This document shows, piece after piece, positions 15,089-22,887 of a stretch of 31,468 nucleotides of DNA (position 1 is the first letter of the stretch; the number at the start of each line of letters is the position of its first letter). The stretch comes from CAZQRW01 sp964596115 (GTDB taxonomy: Bacteria > Hydrothermota > UBA3072 > B12-G15). A model generated the notes under the pieces. The model was not told the origin of the DNA and searched no databases. It was given only the letters and a program-made list of their open reading frames with translations. Location: contig CAZQRW010000022.1 of assembly GCA_964596115.1 (NCBI GenBank), positions 1 to 31,468 on the forward strand, in the 5' to 3' direction. A program made the position numbers and the translations under genes.

Positions 15089-16016
15089 ATATTTTTGAAT
15101 CTATTCCAATATCAAATCTGAAATTTCTGTATGAGAAACCAGCCCCAAAGGTTGGTCCCAACCTTTTTCCATTATTATCAATAAAGTATCCAAGTCTGGC
15201 ATTTAGCATATTACTGAAGCTATATTCAATACCGATTGCCTTCCATGTATCGATCCATTCATCATGAAAATTTGTTGTCGTATTAACAAGAATCTTTATT
15301 AAGTCACTTGTAATCATAAATCTATTTAGCGTATTCTCAAAGGGCACATACGCAACACCAACTCTCAGCGTCCTTGGTAATGGATCCCTTTCACCGCCTT
15401 CGACGAACTGAAGCGAAGTGCCGAAATTTTGGAGTGCGAGTCCAAAATTAAGGTTATTTTTAGCCTTATAGAATGCAGACGCATCTACTGCCCACGCCCT
15501 TCCCTGTCCACCACCTTTTCCAGCTACTGCCCTCACTAACCAATCGGGAGCAAGGAAACTGAATATATACTTTATACCAAATGAAACACCGTAATTCTCA
15601 TTAAATTTTTGAGCTACAGCAAGCTTAACTGCAAGGTCGTAATTGATAAATGGCTCTACAGGTGCACCTCCAATGGAATCAATGTATGTTTCACCCGTAG
15701 TAATGTAGGTCAATGCGAAGGTAGTCACAAATTTATCTTTTATTGGGTAAACGCCACTGAAATATTCATAATACATTCCAGGGTATAATCCAGGCAACCA
15801 ACTGGTATGCTGAAGTCCAAGATATCTATTTTTTACAAAGGCAAGTGAAGCATTATTATAGTATGTTCCATAAACATCACCTTCCACTGCACAAAATGCA
15901 CCTCCAAGTGCAGTAGCCCTTGAACCAGGGAATATCATAAGAAATACACCTCCTGGATCAAGCGAGCTCCCAATTAATGAGACACCAACTGCAAATAATA
16001 TAAAGGACCTTCTCAT
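15039..16016 (-). CDS. PorV/PorQ-family outer-membrane beta-barrel protein
   Basis: A 325-aa protein with a signal peptide (MRRSFILFAVGVSLIGSS) and the family opening GGVFLMIFPGSRATALGGAF, then DVYGTYYNNASLAFV. The rest is alternating beta-strand sequence (for example YGVSFGIKYIFSF and NLNFGLALQNFG) ending in an aromatic residue as outer-membrane barrels do (YRISAQYSF). In Bacteroidetes PorV is the shuttle protein of type IX secretion, but PorV-like proteins are also found in phyla where no complete system is known, and no other T9SS gene is here. AAGGAGG lies 8 nt before the ATG. It heads the truB-ribF-rpsO-pnp operon, an unusual position for a barrel. Confidence 0.83.
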   Translation of the reverse strand: MRRSFILFAVGVSLIGSSLDPGGVFLMIFPGSRATALGGAFCAVEGDVYGTYYNNASLAFVKNRYLGLQHTSWLPGLYPGMYYEYFSGVYPIKDKFVTTFALTYITTGETYIDSIGGAPVEPFINYDLAVKLAVAQKFNENYGVSFGIKYIFSFLAPDWLVRAVAGKGGGQGRAWAVDASAFYKAKNNLNFGLALQNFGTSLQFVEGGERDPLPRTLRVGVAYVPFENTLNRFMITSDLIKILVNTTTNFHDEWIDTWKAIGIEYSFSNMLNARLGYFIDNNGKRLGPTFGAGFSYRNFRFDIGIDSKIYDFPTSNYRISAQYSF

Positions 16017-16052
16017 ATAAAAAACCTCCTTTTCCGATTGTTGGTTATTATC

Positions 16053-16080
16053 ATATTACAAAAAATAAATAAAAATGCAA
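16053..16080 (-). promoter_or_regulatory. Promoter of the porV-truB-ribF-rpsO-pnp operon
   Basis: TTGCAT (16080-16075), a 16-nt spacer and TAATAT (16058-16053) on the minus strand; transcription would start near 16046, giving a leader of about 30 nt with the Shine-Dalgarno. It lies just after the plsY stop codon. Confidence 0.6.
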
Positions 16081-16085
16081 GCAAA

Positions 16086-16658
16086 TCAAACAGGCCTCCT
16101 CGTTTTCAAAATCGCCTTTTCTCTTGGAGAATCTATTAATTTTTTTAAGCCAATAAACACAATTAGAGAGGTGCCGTATATAATTTTAGGAACCTCATAT
16201 CCAAAAATTAGTGCGAGTATTAAAAGTAACATAAAGGCAATGGACATCGAGAATTCCCATTTTTTTGTTATTTTGGTAAGAATTAAACCTGAAGATATCC
16301 CAACAATGGTTTGAATAGGCATCAAATAAGTCAAAATCCCCAGTGTCGATGCCATTGCCTTACCTCCATAAAATTTCATAATTACTGGAAAATCATGTCC
16401 TAACACAACACCTACACCAGCAGTGAATTTTAATGGCAATTCTTTAAATGCAGCAACAATTATAAAACCTTTTGCAAAATCTAAGATCGCTACAATAACC
16501 CCCTCTATCTTGCCAACATTTTTGAATGTGTTCTCTGCTCCTGGATTTCCATCACCCAGTTTTCTTATATCCTTTCTATTCTTTATATAGGTGACTATAT
16601 ATGCAGAAGGAAAGTTCCCAGCTATATAACCTAAAATAAAGGCATATATAAATTTCAA
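16086..16658 (-). CDS. plsY: PlsY-like glycerol-3-phosphate acyltransferase
   Basis: PlsY transfers an acyl group from acyl-phosphate to glycerol-3-phosphate, the first step of phospholipid synthesis. The 190-aa protein has several transmembrane helices and three recognisable loops: NFPSAYIVTYIKNRKDIRKL, GDGNPGAENTFKNVG, and LGHDFPVIMKFYGGKAMAS. Two loops depart from consensus: GNxGATN is GNPGAEN and GGKGVAT is GGKAMAS. It may therefore be a divergent paralogue with altered specificity. It follows the pyrophosphatase gene by 6 nt. Confidence 0.82.
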   Translation of the reverse strand: MKFIYAFILGYIAGNFPSAYIVTYIKNRKDIRKLGDGNPGAENTFKNVGKIEGVIVAILDFAKGFIIVAAFKELPLKFTAGVGVVLGHDFPVIMKFYGGKAMASTLGILTYLMPIQTIVGISSGLILTKITKKWEFSMSIAFMLLLILALIFGYEVPKIIYGTSLIVFIGLKKLIDSPREKAILKTRRPV

Positions 16659-16664
16659 TTTTGC

Positions 16665-18797
16665 CTATTTTAAGAAAAACTTTACAATCGAGTATTTCAC
16701 AACAAAGCCTGCAAATACAATCGACACCATTGACATTAATTTAATAAGTATATTTAGCGAGGGGCCAGCAGTATCCTTTAATGGATCACCTACCGTATCT
16801 CCTGTAATTCCAGCCTTATGGGCTTCACTCCCTTTCCCTCCATAATGCCCATTTTCTATATACTTTTTGGCATTATCCATTGCTCCACCCGCATTTGCCA
16901 TAAAGATTGCAATTGAGAATCCAGAAGTCAAAACACCGGCAAGAAGACCTATTACACCGTTGGGCCCAAAAAGAAATCCTACAATAATAGGTGTAACGAG
17001 AACAACAAGCGAAGGGAGAATCATTTCCCTTTGTGCAGCTACTGTAGAGATATGAACTGCTTTGCCATAATCAGGCTTTGTCTTACCCTCTATCAGACCC
17101 TTTATTTCTCTGAATTGTCTTCTCACCTCTTCAACAATCTTTGAAGCTGCCCTGCTAACCGCTTTAATGGCAAGAGAACTGAATGCAAGTGGCAACATTG
17201 CACCAATAAAAACACCTGCCAATGTAAAGGGATCCATTAGAACGGGGACCAGCGATTCTTTCAGCTGGGCAATATTTAATTTATCAACCCACAACTTTAC
17301 ACCATGATAATATGCGGCAATAAGGGCGAGGGCGGTCAGGGCTGCTGAGCCTATTGCAAATCCCTTTCCTGTAGCTGCAGTGGTATTCCCAAGTGAATCA
17401 AGTGCATCGGTTCTCTCTCTAACATATTCAGGGAGATTTGCCATCTGTGCATTACCTCCCGCATTGTCTGCCACAGGCCCATATGCATCTGTAGCAAGTG
17501 TAATACCAAGTGTAGAAAGCATGCCTACTGCCGCAATTCCAACGCCGTACAGACCAAGACTAAAATTGCTAAATCCACCTGAAAACATAAAGCTCAGTAT
17601 GGAGGCTGTTACAACTGTTAGAACAGGAATAGGGGTCGAAAGCATTCCTACACTCAACCCTTCAAGTATAGCGGTTGCATGCCCCGTAGTGGAAGCACGG
17701 GCTATCCCTATCGTTGGTTTGTATGAAGCAGAGGTGAAAAATTCAGTAGAAATACCAATAATAACACCTGCAACAAGCCCAACGACCATAGAATACCATA
17801 CACCCATATGTGTTGGAAGCATAAATCTCATAATAAAGAATGAAACAATCAACATTAATATGCTGCTTCCCCAAACACCCTTTCTCAATGCCAGAAGTAG
17901 TGCTCTCTGGCTTACTTTCTCAGATGTCCGTACAAAAAATATCCCAATTATAGAAGAGATAACACCAATGCCTGCAAGAACCAAGGGTATCATAACCCCC
18001 TTTATACCGAGTCTTGCAGATGCAGCAAGGGACATAGAAGCAATAATAGAGTCTGTATAAGACTCATAAAGATCTGCCCCCATTCCTGCAACATCACCGA
18101 CATTATCACCTACATTATCTGCTATTGTAGCTGGGTTTCTTGGATCATCCTCTGGGATTCCCGCCTCAAGCTTCCCAACAAGGTCAGCACCTACATCTGC
18201 AGCCTTTGTAAATATACCTCCACCAACCCTAGCAAATAAGGCCTGCGTCGATGCTCCCATTCCAAAAGAAAGCATTGTAAATGTAATAGATTCAAGAAGT
18301 TGATTTCCCGTCAATCCAGCATGCACTGAATAGAACCATCTCAATATAGAAAACCATATACTCATATCAAGGAGGGCAAGACCAACTACTGTTAATCCCA
18401 TAACTGCACCAGCAGAAAAGGCAATCCTGAGCCCACTATTCAGGCTATTCCGTGCTGCATTTGTGGTTCTTGCACTTGCCCTTGTGGCAACACTCATTCC
18501 AATAAATCCAGAGAGTCCAGAAAAGAATCCTCCTGTCAAAAATGCGAAGGGGACAAATATAGGTTGAAGTTTACTTAACGCAAGAAATATCAGAAGAACA
18601 AAAGCTACTGCAAAAAATAGTGCAACAATTTTATATTGCCTTTTAAGGTATGCACTTGCACCTTCTCTAACTGCTTCAGCAATACGCTTCATTGCATCGG
18701 TACCTTCGCTCTCCCTCAATATTCTTCTGGTAAGAATAAACGCAAAAAGAAGCGCCAAAAGCGATCCACCTGGAGCAAACCAGTAAAAGCCATTCAT
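16665..18797 (-). CDS. hppA: Membrane-bound cation-pumping pyrophosphatase, K+-dependent type
   Basis: A 710-aa, roughly 16-helix pump that couples pyrophosphate hydrolysis to H+ or Na+ transport across the cytoplasmic membrane. The substrate motif DDPRNPATIADNVGDNVGD starts at residue 217, followed by GMGADLYESYTDS; the second acidic motif DNAGGNAQMANLP and the third DNAKKYIENG and GDTVGDPLKDTAGPSLN are intact. The K+ selector GNxxA (residues 470-474) has alanine where K+-independent enzymes have lysine, so K+ dependence is predicted. Whether it pumps H+ or Na+ cannot be decided by eye. AGGAGG lies 5 nt before the ATG at 18797. plsY follows. Confidence 0.96.
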   Translation of the reverse strand: MNGFYWFAPGGSLLALLFAFILTRRILRESEGTDAMKRIAEAVREGASAYLKRQYKIVALFFAVAFVLLIFLALSKLQPIFVPFAFLTGGFFSGLSGFIGMSVATRASARTTNAARNSLNSGLRIAFSAGAVMGLTVVGLALLDMSIWFSILRWFYSVHAGLTGNQLLESITFTMLSFGMGASTQALFARVGGGIFTKAADVGADLVGKLEAGIPEDDPRNPATIADNVGDNVGDVAGMGADLYESYTDSIIASMSLAASARLGIKGVMIPLVLAGIGVISSIIGIFFVRTSEKVSQRALLLALRKGVWGSSILMLIVSFFIMRFMLPTHMGVWYSMVVGLVAGVIIGISTEFFTSASYKPTIGIARASTTGHATAILEGLSVGMLSTPIPVLTVVTASILSFMFSGGFSNFSLGLYGVGIAAVGMLSTLGITLATDAYGPVADNAGGNAQMANLPEYVRERTDALDSLGNTTAATGKGFAIGSAALTALALIAAYYHGVKLWVDKLNIAQLKESLVPVLMDPFTLAGVFIGAMLPLAFSSLAIKAVSRAASKIVEEVRRQFREIKGLIEGKTKPDYGKAVHISTVAAQREMILPSLVVLVTPIIVGFLFGPNGVIGLLAGVLTSGFSIAIFMANAGGAMDNAKKYIENGHYGGKGSEAHKAGITGDTVGDPLKDTAGPSLNILIKLMSMVSIVFAGFVVKYSIVKFFLK

Positions 18798-18831
18798 TCA
18801 TTCCTCCTTTTTTTTAATCAAAATACAGGTG

Positions 18832-18859
18832 AATATATAATAAAATAACGAAAAATCAA
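18832..18859 (-). promoter_or_regulatory. Promoter of hppA-plsY
   Basis: TTGATT (18859-18854), a 16-nt spacer and TATATT (18837-18832) on the minus strand, giving a leader of about 28 nt with a strong Shine-Dalgarno. It starts 5 nt after the stop of the DUF456 gene, so hppA can be transcribed separately from it. Confidence 0.6.
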
Positions 18860-18863
18860 TAGT

Positions 18864-19343
18864 TTATCTCCTGACTATACCATAAAAAAATATTACTAAC
18901 ATCAAAAAATAAACAAATATTCTAAAACCGACAGAAGCAATAAGGCCTACAATGGCATAAAAGCCCACTTTAATGCTTTTCTTCAGTTTTCCCGTTGAAA
19001 AAAATTCAAACAAGAAGGAAAATATAAAAGGAAATGTAAGTAACAAAAAAATATTACCTGTGATTACACCCATTATTAAACCGATAAATGCACCAATCAT
19101 ACCCCATTTTGAGCCACCTGCCAATTTAGCGGAAAGACTACTGGAAACCCAATCTGAGACTATAGATAAAACCATAAGTAAGACTAAACTTATGTATATC
19201 GGTACTGAAAAAAATCGGAATGAAAAACCAAGAAAAATATAGCCAATAAATGCTAATGGAATTCCTGGTAATACAGGGATAAAAATACCTGCCAAACCTA
19301 CAATCAGAAATAAAACACCAATAATTAACAATAATATGTGCAC
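18864..19343 (-). CDS. DUF456 family membrane protein, leaderless GTG start
   Basis: A small multi-helix membrane protein of unknown function. The family pattern is clear: IFIPVLPGIPLAFIGYIFLG, then a soluble patch with SDWVSSSLSAKLAGGSKWG followed by GAFIGLIMGVITGNIFLLL. I start it at GTG 19343 (159 aa) and not at the in-frame ATG 19427, because TTGACA-N16-TAATAT ends 5 nt before the GTG, the ATG would lie upstream of the promoter, neither has a Shine-Dalgarno, and the extra 28 residues are not part of the family. It is divergent from the HAMP/Na-Pi operon and upstream of hppA. Confidence 0.8.
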   Translation of the reverse strand: MHILLLIIGVLFLIVGLAGIFIPVLPGIPLAFIGYIFLGFSFRFFSVPIYISLVLLMVLSIVSDWVSSSLSAKLAGGSKWGMIGAFIGLIMGVITGNIFLLLTFPFIFSFLFEFFSTGKLKKSIKVGFYAIVGLIASVGFRIFVYFLMLVIFFYGIVRR

Positions 19344-19348
19344 ATACA

Positions 19349-19376
19349 ATATTATTTGTAATAGATAAAATGTCAA
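19349..19376 (-). promoter_or_regulatory. DUF456 gene promoter
   Basis: Consensus TTGACA (19376-19371), a 16-nt spacer and TAATAT (19354-19349), then 5 nt to the GTG codon at 19343. It predicts a leaderless transcript and decides the start of the gene. Confidence 0.7.
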
Positions 19377-19434
19377 TATAACCTTTTTATTAACTGTAAA
19401 ATAAGGAACCGATGCACTAAGAATCATTTCTTAC

Positions 19435-19463
19435 TTGATTTTATTTTTAATTTGATTTATAAT
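19435..19463 (+). promoter_or_regulatory. Promoter of the HAMP-Na/Pi-PhoU operon
   Basis: TTGATT (19435-19440), a 17-nt spacer and consensus TATAAT (19458-19463). Transcription would start near 19470, leaving a short leader that carries an extended Shine-Dalgarno, AAGGAGGTGAT, before the ATG at 19484. Confidence 0.75.
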
Positions 19464-19483
19464 TCAAAAAAGGAGGTGATAAA

Positions 19484-20014
19484 ATGGAAGAACGAAAAGA
19501 GGGAAGAAAGGGATATCCTTTAAAAAAAACCCTTAAAACGAAGGTTTCTATTCTCTTACTTACTACTTACTTTCTTTTATTTGTGATGCTTGCATTCATA
19601 CTTTCTCTATTTTTAAACTGGCAAGGATTAAAAAGAGGGTTTTACGCCTTGGGAGGGGAAGAAAAATTGGTCTCCCATGCTATGGAAGGTGGACTTATTG
19701 GACTTACTATTGTGTTCATAATTTACCTCATTGTAATTTTCTTACTTATATATACAATAGCAAGAAACTTCACTGGTCCAATCTACAGACTTGAAAAAAC
19801 AATCAGTGAACTTGCTAATACGGATAAGAAAGTTAAGCTTATCTTTAGAAAATCTGATGAGACATTTTTCCACAATATCTCAAAAAATTTTAATTATTTA
19901 ATGGATCGTTTAGAAAAAGACGAAAATTTACTTGATAAAATTTCAGGTATACTTGAAAAAGAAAATTGCTGCAAAGAACTCATAGAGGAGATAAATTCAA
20001 GGAAAGGTAGCTAA
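19484..20014 (+). CDS. Two-helix membrane protein with a HAMP-like domain and no output domain
   Basis: A 176-aa protein with a basic N-terminus, transmembrane helices at about 21-44 and 69-92, and between them a short loop of about 24 residues that is too small for a sensor domain. A HAMP-like segment follows (about 89-145, NFTGPIYRLEKTISELANTD then a second amphipathic helix ending NYLMDRLEKDE), and then a short charged tail. There is no kinase, cyclase or chemotaxis output. The adjoining Na/Pi transporter and PhoU genes suggest it senses or transmits something to do with phosphate uptake, but this is inference from position only. Confidence 0.7.
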   Translation: MEERKEGRKGYPLKKTLKTKVSILLLTTYFLLFVMLAFILSLFLNWQGLKRGFYALGGEEKLVSHAMEGGLIGLTIVFIIYLIVIFLLIYTIARNFTGPIYRLEKTISELANTDKKVKLIFRKSDETFFHNISKNFNYLMDRLEKDENLLDKISGILEKENCCKELIEEINSRKGS

Positions 20015-20028
20015 TAAACACAAACACT

Positions 20029-21129
20029 ATGCAAAAATCGTCCAGATATATAGCACTGAGAAACACTACAAGGGTAATTTTAGCTTTTTTTTATGTTTAT
20101 CTTTTTCTGGTAGGAATAAAATTACTGGAATTATCTCTTAAAGGTTTTGGTATTGATTTTGCACGCTCTCTCATCTCTGTAACTTCTAATTCCTTCGTTG
20201 GCTTATTCATTGGTGTCATATCAACAGCAACTATCCAATCATCCTCAGCAACAACTTCGATAGTTGTAGGTTTTGTTTCATCGGGTGTATTGACCATAAG
20301 AAATGCTATACCAATAATTATGGGTGCTAATATTGGAACTACTGTTACAAATATCATAGTTTCACTCGCACATATTTCCAGAAGGGATGAATTCAGCCGT
20401 GCATTTCCAGGTGCAGTTGTCCACGATGTATTTAATCTTCTAAGTGTAGTAGTTTTTTTCCCACTTGAGATGTATTTCCATTTAATCGAACGCCTATCAA
20501 AAATTTTCGCTATGGCCTTTGTTGATATTGGTGGAATAAAATTTACATCTCCACTAAAGATTATAGTTGAGCCAGTATCAAAATTATTCTTGAAGTTATT
20601 TCACAATTTCTACCTGATATCCCTTATTTTTGCCTTTTTCTTGGTAATATTTTCTCTTGTGCTGTTGGTTAGATTTATTAGAAGAGTATCCTCTGGAAAA
20701 CTGGAGATTCTTGTTGATAAATATCTCTTTTCGAAGGCTATAGTAGCAGGCATCCTTGGTTTATTTCTTACTATGTTTGTTCAATCTTCTTCAGTAACGA
20801 CATCCCTTGCAGTACCACTCATTGGAGCAGGTATACTAACCGTTGAAAAAGTCTTTCCATACACACTTGGCGCAAATGTGGGGACTACATTTACTGCCTT
20901 ACTTGCCTCTCTTGTTACTGGAAATTTTCTCCCAATCCAAGCTGCCTTTGCACATCTATCATTTAATTTAATGGGCATTATTGTTTGGTATCCATTAAAG
21001 ATAGTTCCTATTTCCATTGCAAAATGGCTGGGCTCATGGGTATCAAAAAAAAGGTGGCTGGCTATATCATATATATTATTTATATTTTTTATTGTACCAG
21101 GTTTATTTATTGTTATCTTTAGGAGGTGA
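20029..21129 (+). CDS. Na+/phosphate cotransporter (NptA/PNaS family)
   Basis: A 366-aa multi-pass symporter importing phosphate with Na+. The family's inverted repeat is visible: TATIQSSSATTSIVVGFVSSG with MGANIGTT in the first half (QSSS at residues 70-73), and MFVQSSSVTTSLAVPLIGAG with LGANVGTT in the second. Many bacterial homologues carry a C-terminal PhoU domain; here that part is a separate gene 3 nt downstream. The ATG at 20029 is 14 nt after the HAMP gene and has no good Shine-Dalgarno. Confidence 0.93.
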   Translation: MQKSSRYIALRNTTRVILAFFYVYLFLVGIKLLELSLKGFGIDFARSLISVTSNSFVGLFIGVISTATIQSSSATTSIVVGFVSSGVLTIRNAIPIIMGANIGTTVTNIIVSLAHISRRDEFSRAFPGAVVHDVFNLLSVVVFFPLEMYFHLIERLSKIFAMAFVDIGGIKFTSPLKIIVEPVSKLFLKLFHNFYLISLIFAFFLVIFSLVLLVRFIRRVSSGKLEILVDKYLFSKAIVAGILGLFLTMFVQSSSVTTSLAVPLIGAGILTVEKVFPYTLGANVGTTFTALLASLVTGNFLPIQAAFAHLSFNLMGIIVWYPLKIVPISIAKWLGSWVSKKRWLAISYILFIFFIVPGLFIVIFRR

Positions 21130-21132
21130 ATT

Positions 21133-21789
21133 ATGTTTGAAAGTTTTCTATCTTTTTGGAAACAATCTGATATTCTGAGCGTTGCATATAAAGAGGTTGG
21201 AAGGATGCTCTTAATCGCAAAGAATATGTATTATTATTCAATGAATGTGCTCTTAGAGGGACAGCAAGAAAAGCGGGATTTATATAAAGAAGACCAGGAA
21301 CTAAACAAACTACAAATTGATGTTAGGAGAAAAGTTCTTGAACACCTTGCCATATCTCCAAATCAAGATATAACTCCCTCTCTAGTTTTAATAAGTATAA
21401 TAATAGATATAGAAAGGATAGGTGACTATTCAAAAAATCTTCTTGAACTTTCCCATAAATATCCGGAAAAGATGGAAGGCACTTATGTAAAAGAGATAAT
21501 AAAACTTAAGAAGGTCGTAGATGATAACTTTGAAAAGACAATAGAAGCATTCACGAAATGCAACAAAGAACTGGGCAAAAAGGTTATGGAATCGCATGCA
21601 GAGATTGCAAAAAAATGCGAAGCCATCGTCGAGAGACTTGTGGATGACCCACATATTGGCTCAAGATTAGGAATAATATATGCATTGCTTGCAAGGTATC
21701 TAAAGAGAGTAAGTGCACATTTGAAAAATGTGTCTTCAAGTGTCGTAAATCCCTTTCACAGACTGGGCTATAGACCAGAAGGAAATTAA
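21133..21789 (+). CDS. PhoU-domain protein
   Basis: A 218-aa, almost entirely alpha-helical protein. The repeated PhoU signature is present in SLVLISIIIDIERIGDYSKNLLEL and in YALLARYLKRVSAHLKNVSSSVVNP. PhoU-like proteins restrain phosphate uptake and signalling; the placement right after the Na/Pi cotransporter suggests it controls that transporter. The family usually carries two such repeats and both are seen. AGGAGGTGA lies 5 nt before the ATG. Confidence 0.88.
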   Translation: MFESFLSFWKQSDILSVAYKEVGRMLLIAKNMYYYSMNVLLEGQQEKRDLYKEDQELNKLQIDVRRKVLEHLAISPNQDITPSLVLISIIIDIERIGDYSKNLLELSHKYPEKMEGTYVKEIIKLKKVVDDNFEKTIEAFTKCNKELGKKVMESHAEIAKKCEAIVERLVDDPHIGSRLGIIYALLARYLKRVSAHLKNVSSSVVNPFHRLGYRPEGN

Positions 21790-21793
21790 GGGC

Positions 21794-21822
21794 TTGACAA
21801 AACAAAAATCTAACATTATTTT
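21794..21822 (+). promoter_or_regulatory. tRNA-Phe promoter
   Basis: Consensus TTGACA (21794-21799), a 17-nt spacer and TATTTT (21817-21822), ending 8 nt before the mature 5' end of tRNA-Phe at 21831. It begins 4 nt after the PhoU stop codon. Confidence 0.6.
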
Positions 21823-21830
21823 TCAGTGTT

Positions 21831-21903
21831 GCCGAGGTAGCTCAGTTGGTAGAGCACGGGACTGAAAATCCCGGTGTGGGCGGTTCGATTCCGTCCCTCG
21901 GCA
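21831..21903 (+). tRNA. tRNA-Phe (anticodon GAA)
   Basis: Acceptor strands GCCGAGG and CCTCGGC pair. The anticodon arm CGGGA-CTGAAAA-TCCCG gives anticodon GAA, and the T arm has GGTTCGATTCC. The discriminator is A at 21903, CCA is not encoded, and a T-rich stretch (ATTTTTTAT) follows. Confidence 0.98.
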
Positions 21904-22046
21904 TATTTTTTATCCATCTAAACTTTTGTCGATAGATACTATGATTACAATATTAAATTATATGTCTCTAAAATAATTTGTAGACATTCAGGTTTTCAAT
22001 GTTTCTATTTTTGTCCTGTTGATGCTATCATTGTCTTACGACTATA

Positions 22047-22754
22047 CTACCTTAGCCATACATCTGCTGTCACACTTGCAACATTAGCTGCAATATCGTC
22101 ATCAATAACTTCGTAACCGTTAAATGTTTTTTCCTCTCTTGGTTTTAAATGTAGTTTGTTCTGATAACTATCATGTAACAAATTACCATTTTCATCAACA
22201 AATTTTATTTTGGCGTTAAGTGTAATTGCTTCATTGCTGTTGTTCTTAATGGTAAGCCACCAAACGAATTTCCACCATATATCATTCGCCTCAGTAATAT
22301 CTGATTTTATATTTACTATCTTCCAATCAGGAATCTTCCTTGGCTTCAAAGTTTGGTTTAAAAGGCCATTTACTCCATGACCAGTGATGACATACTTATA
22401 ACCATTCCTATCACTTTCGTATCCTACAATACCAGCCTTTTTTGCTGTACCAGACATATAGGCAAAATCGGGTCCTTCCTTTCCATTTACGGGATTTTTA
22501 AAGTTTCCTAAGAGATACTCGCTTGCCCAAGAAATATCACTGTTTTTTGGATAATAGCCACTATCAACACGGAAGATCTCAGCAGCAACCTGAAAATTAC
22601 GCATGTTATTCTCTACGCTTTCCTTTACAGATTTTACATTCGATGAGAACGAATTAGTTGCGGATGAACCCAAAGGTGGGATGGCTAATACACCCACTAA
22701 AACACCTATTACGAAAGCAAGAACAATAAACATTATTGATAATGATTTTTCCAT
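22047..22754 (-). CDS. Membrane-anchored pseudopilin-like protein with C-terminal FxLYD-like domain
   Basis: A 235-aa protein with one N-terminal transmembrane helix (about 6-27). The middle (about 45-130) resembles GspG-type pseudopilin bodies: MRNFQVAAEIFRVDSGYYP, FKNPVNGKEGPDF, then IVGYESDRNGYKYVITGHG. It lacks the GFTLIE prepilin peptidase site, so it would stay as an ordinary membrane anchor. The C-terminal 95 residues (WWLTIKNNSNEAITLNAKIK, then GNLLHDSYQNKLHLKPREEK) look like an FxLYD-type beta-sandwich. I know no protein with this arrangement. GGGAGG lies 3 nt before the ATG and a separate promoter lies upstream, so it need not be co-transcribed with the TPR gene. Confidence 0.6.
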   Translation of the reverse strand: MEKSLSIMFIVLAFVIGVLVGVLAIPPLGSSATNSFSSNVKSVKESVENNMRNFQVAAEIFRVDSGYYPKNSDISWASEYLLGNFKNPVNGKEGPDFAYMSGTAKKAGIVGYESDRNGYKYVITGHGVNGLLNQTLKPRKIPDWKIVNIKSDITEANDIWWKFVWWLTIKNNSNEAITLNAKIKFVDENGNLLHDSYQNKLHLKPREEKTFNGYEVIDDDIAANVASVTADVWLR

Positions 22755-22791
22755 ATACCTCCCCCTTGTTTATTTTTGCTTCTTATTACTT

Positions 22792-22820
22792 ATATTAAAT
22801 GACTTTTATAAAAAAATCAA
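22792..22820 (-). promoter_or_regulatory. Promoter of the pseudopilin-like gene
   Basis: TTGATT (22820-22815), a 17-nt spacer and TAATAT (22797-22792) on the minus strand; predicted leader of about 31 nt including GGGGGAGG. Confidence 0.65.
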
Positions 22821-22887
22821 GTAATTTATAAAAAAATCTTCTTAACAATTTGATTAGACATAACTAAAAATTAACATAATAAAAAAC

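Noticed and set aside
15039..16016. Evidence for a type IX secretion locus
   Set aside because: Only the PorV-like barrel is present; no SprA, PorL/M/N or C-terminal sorting-domain cargo is visible.
17380..18060. 226-codon plus-strand frame inside hppA
   Set aside because: It is antisense to the conserved pyrophosphatase, has biased Pro/Ser/Ile composition and no ribosome binding site; a shadow.
19344..19427. ATG start for the DUF456 protein at 19427
   Set aside because: It would be upstream of the promoter and adds residues not typical of the family; GTG at 19343 fits the promoter.
21904..22046. A possible small RNA between tRNA-Phe and the pseudopilin-like gene
   Set aside because: The region is AT-rich with no clear hairpin plus T run and no convincing promoter.
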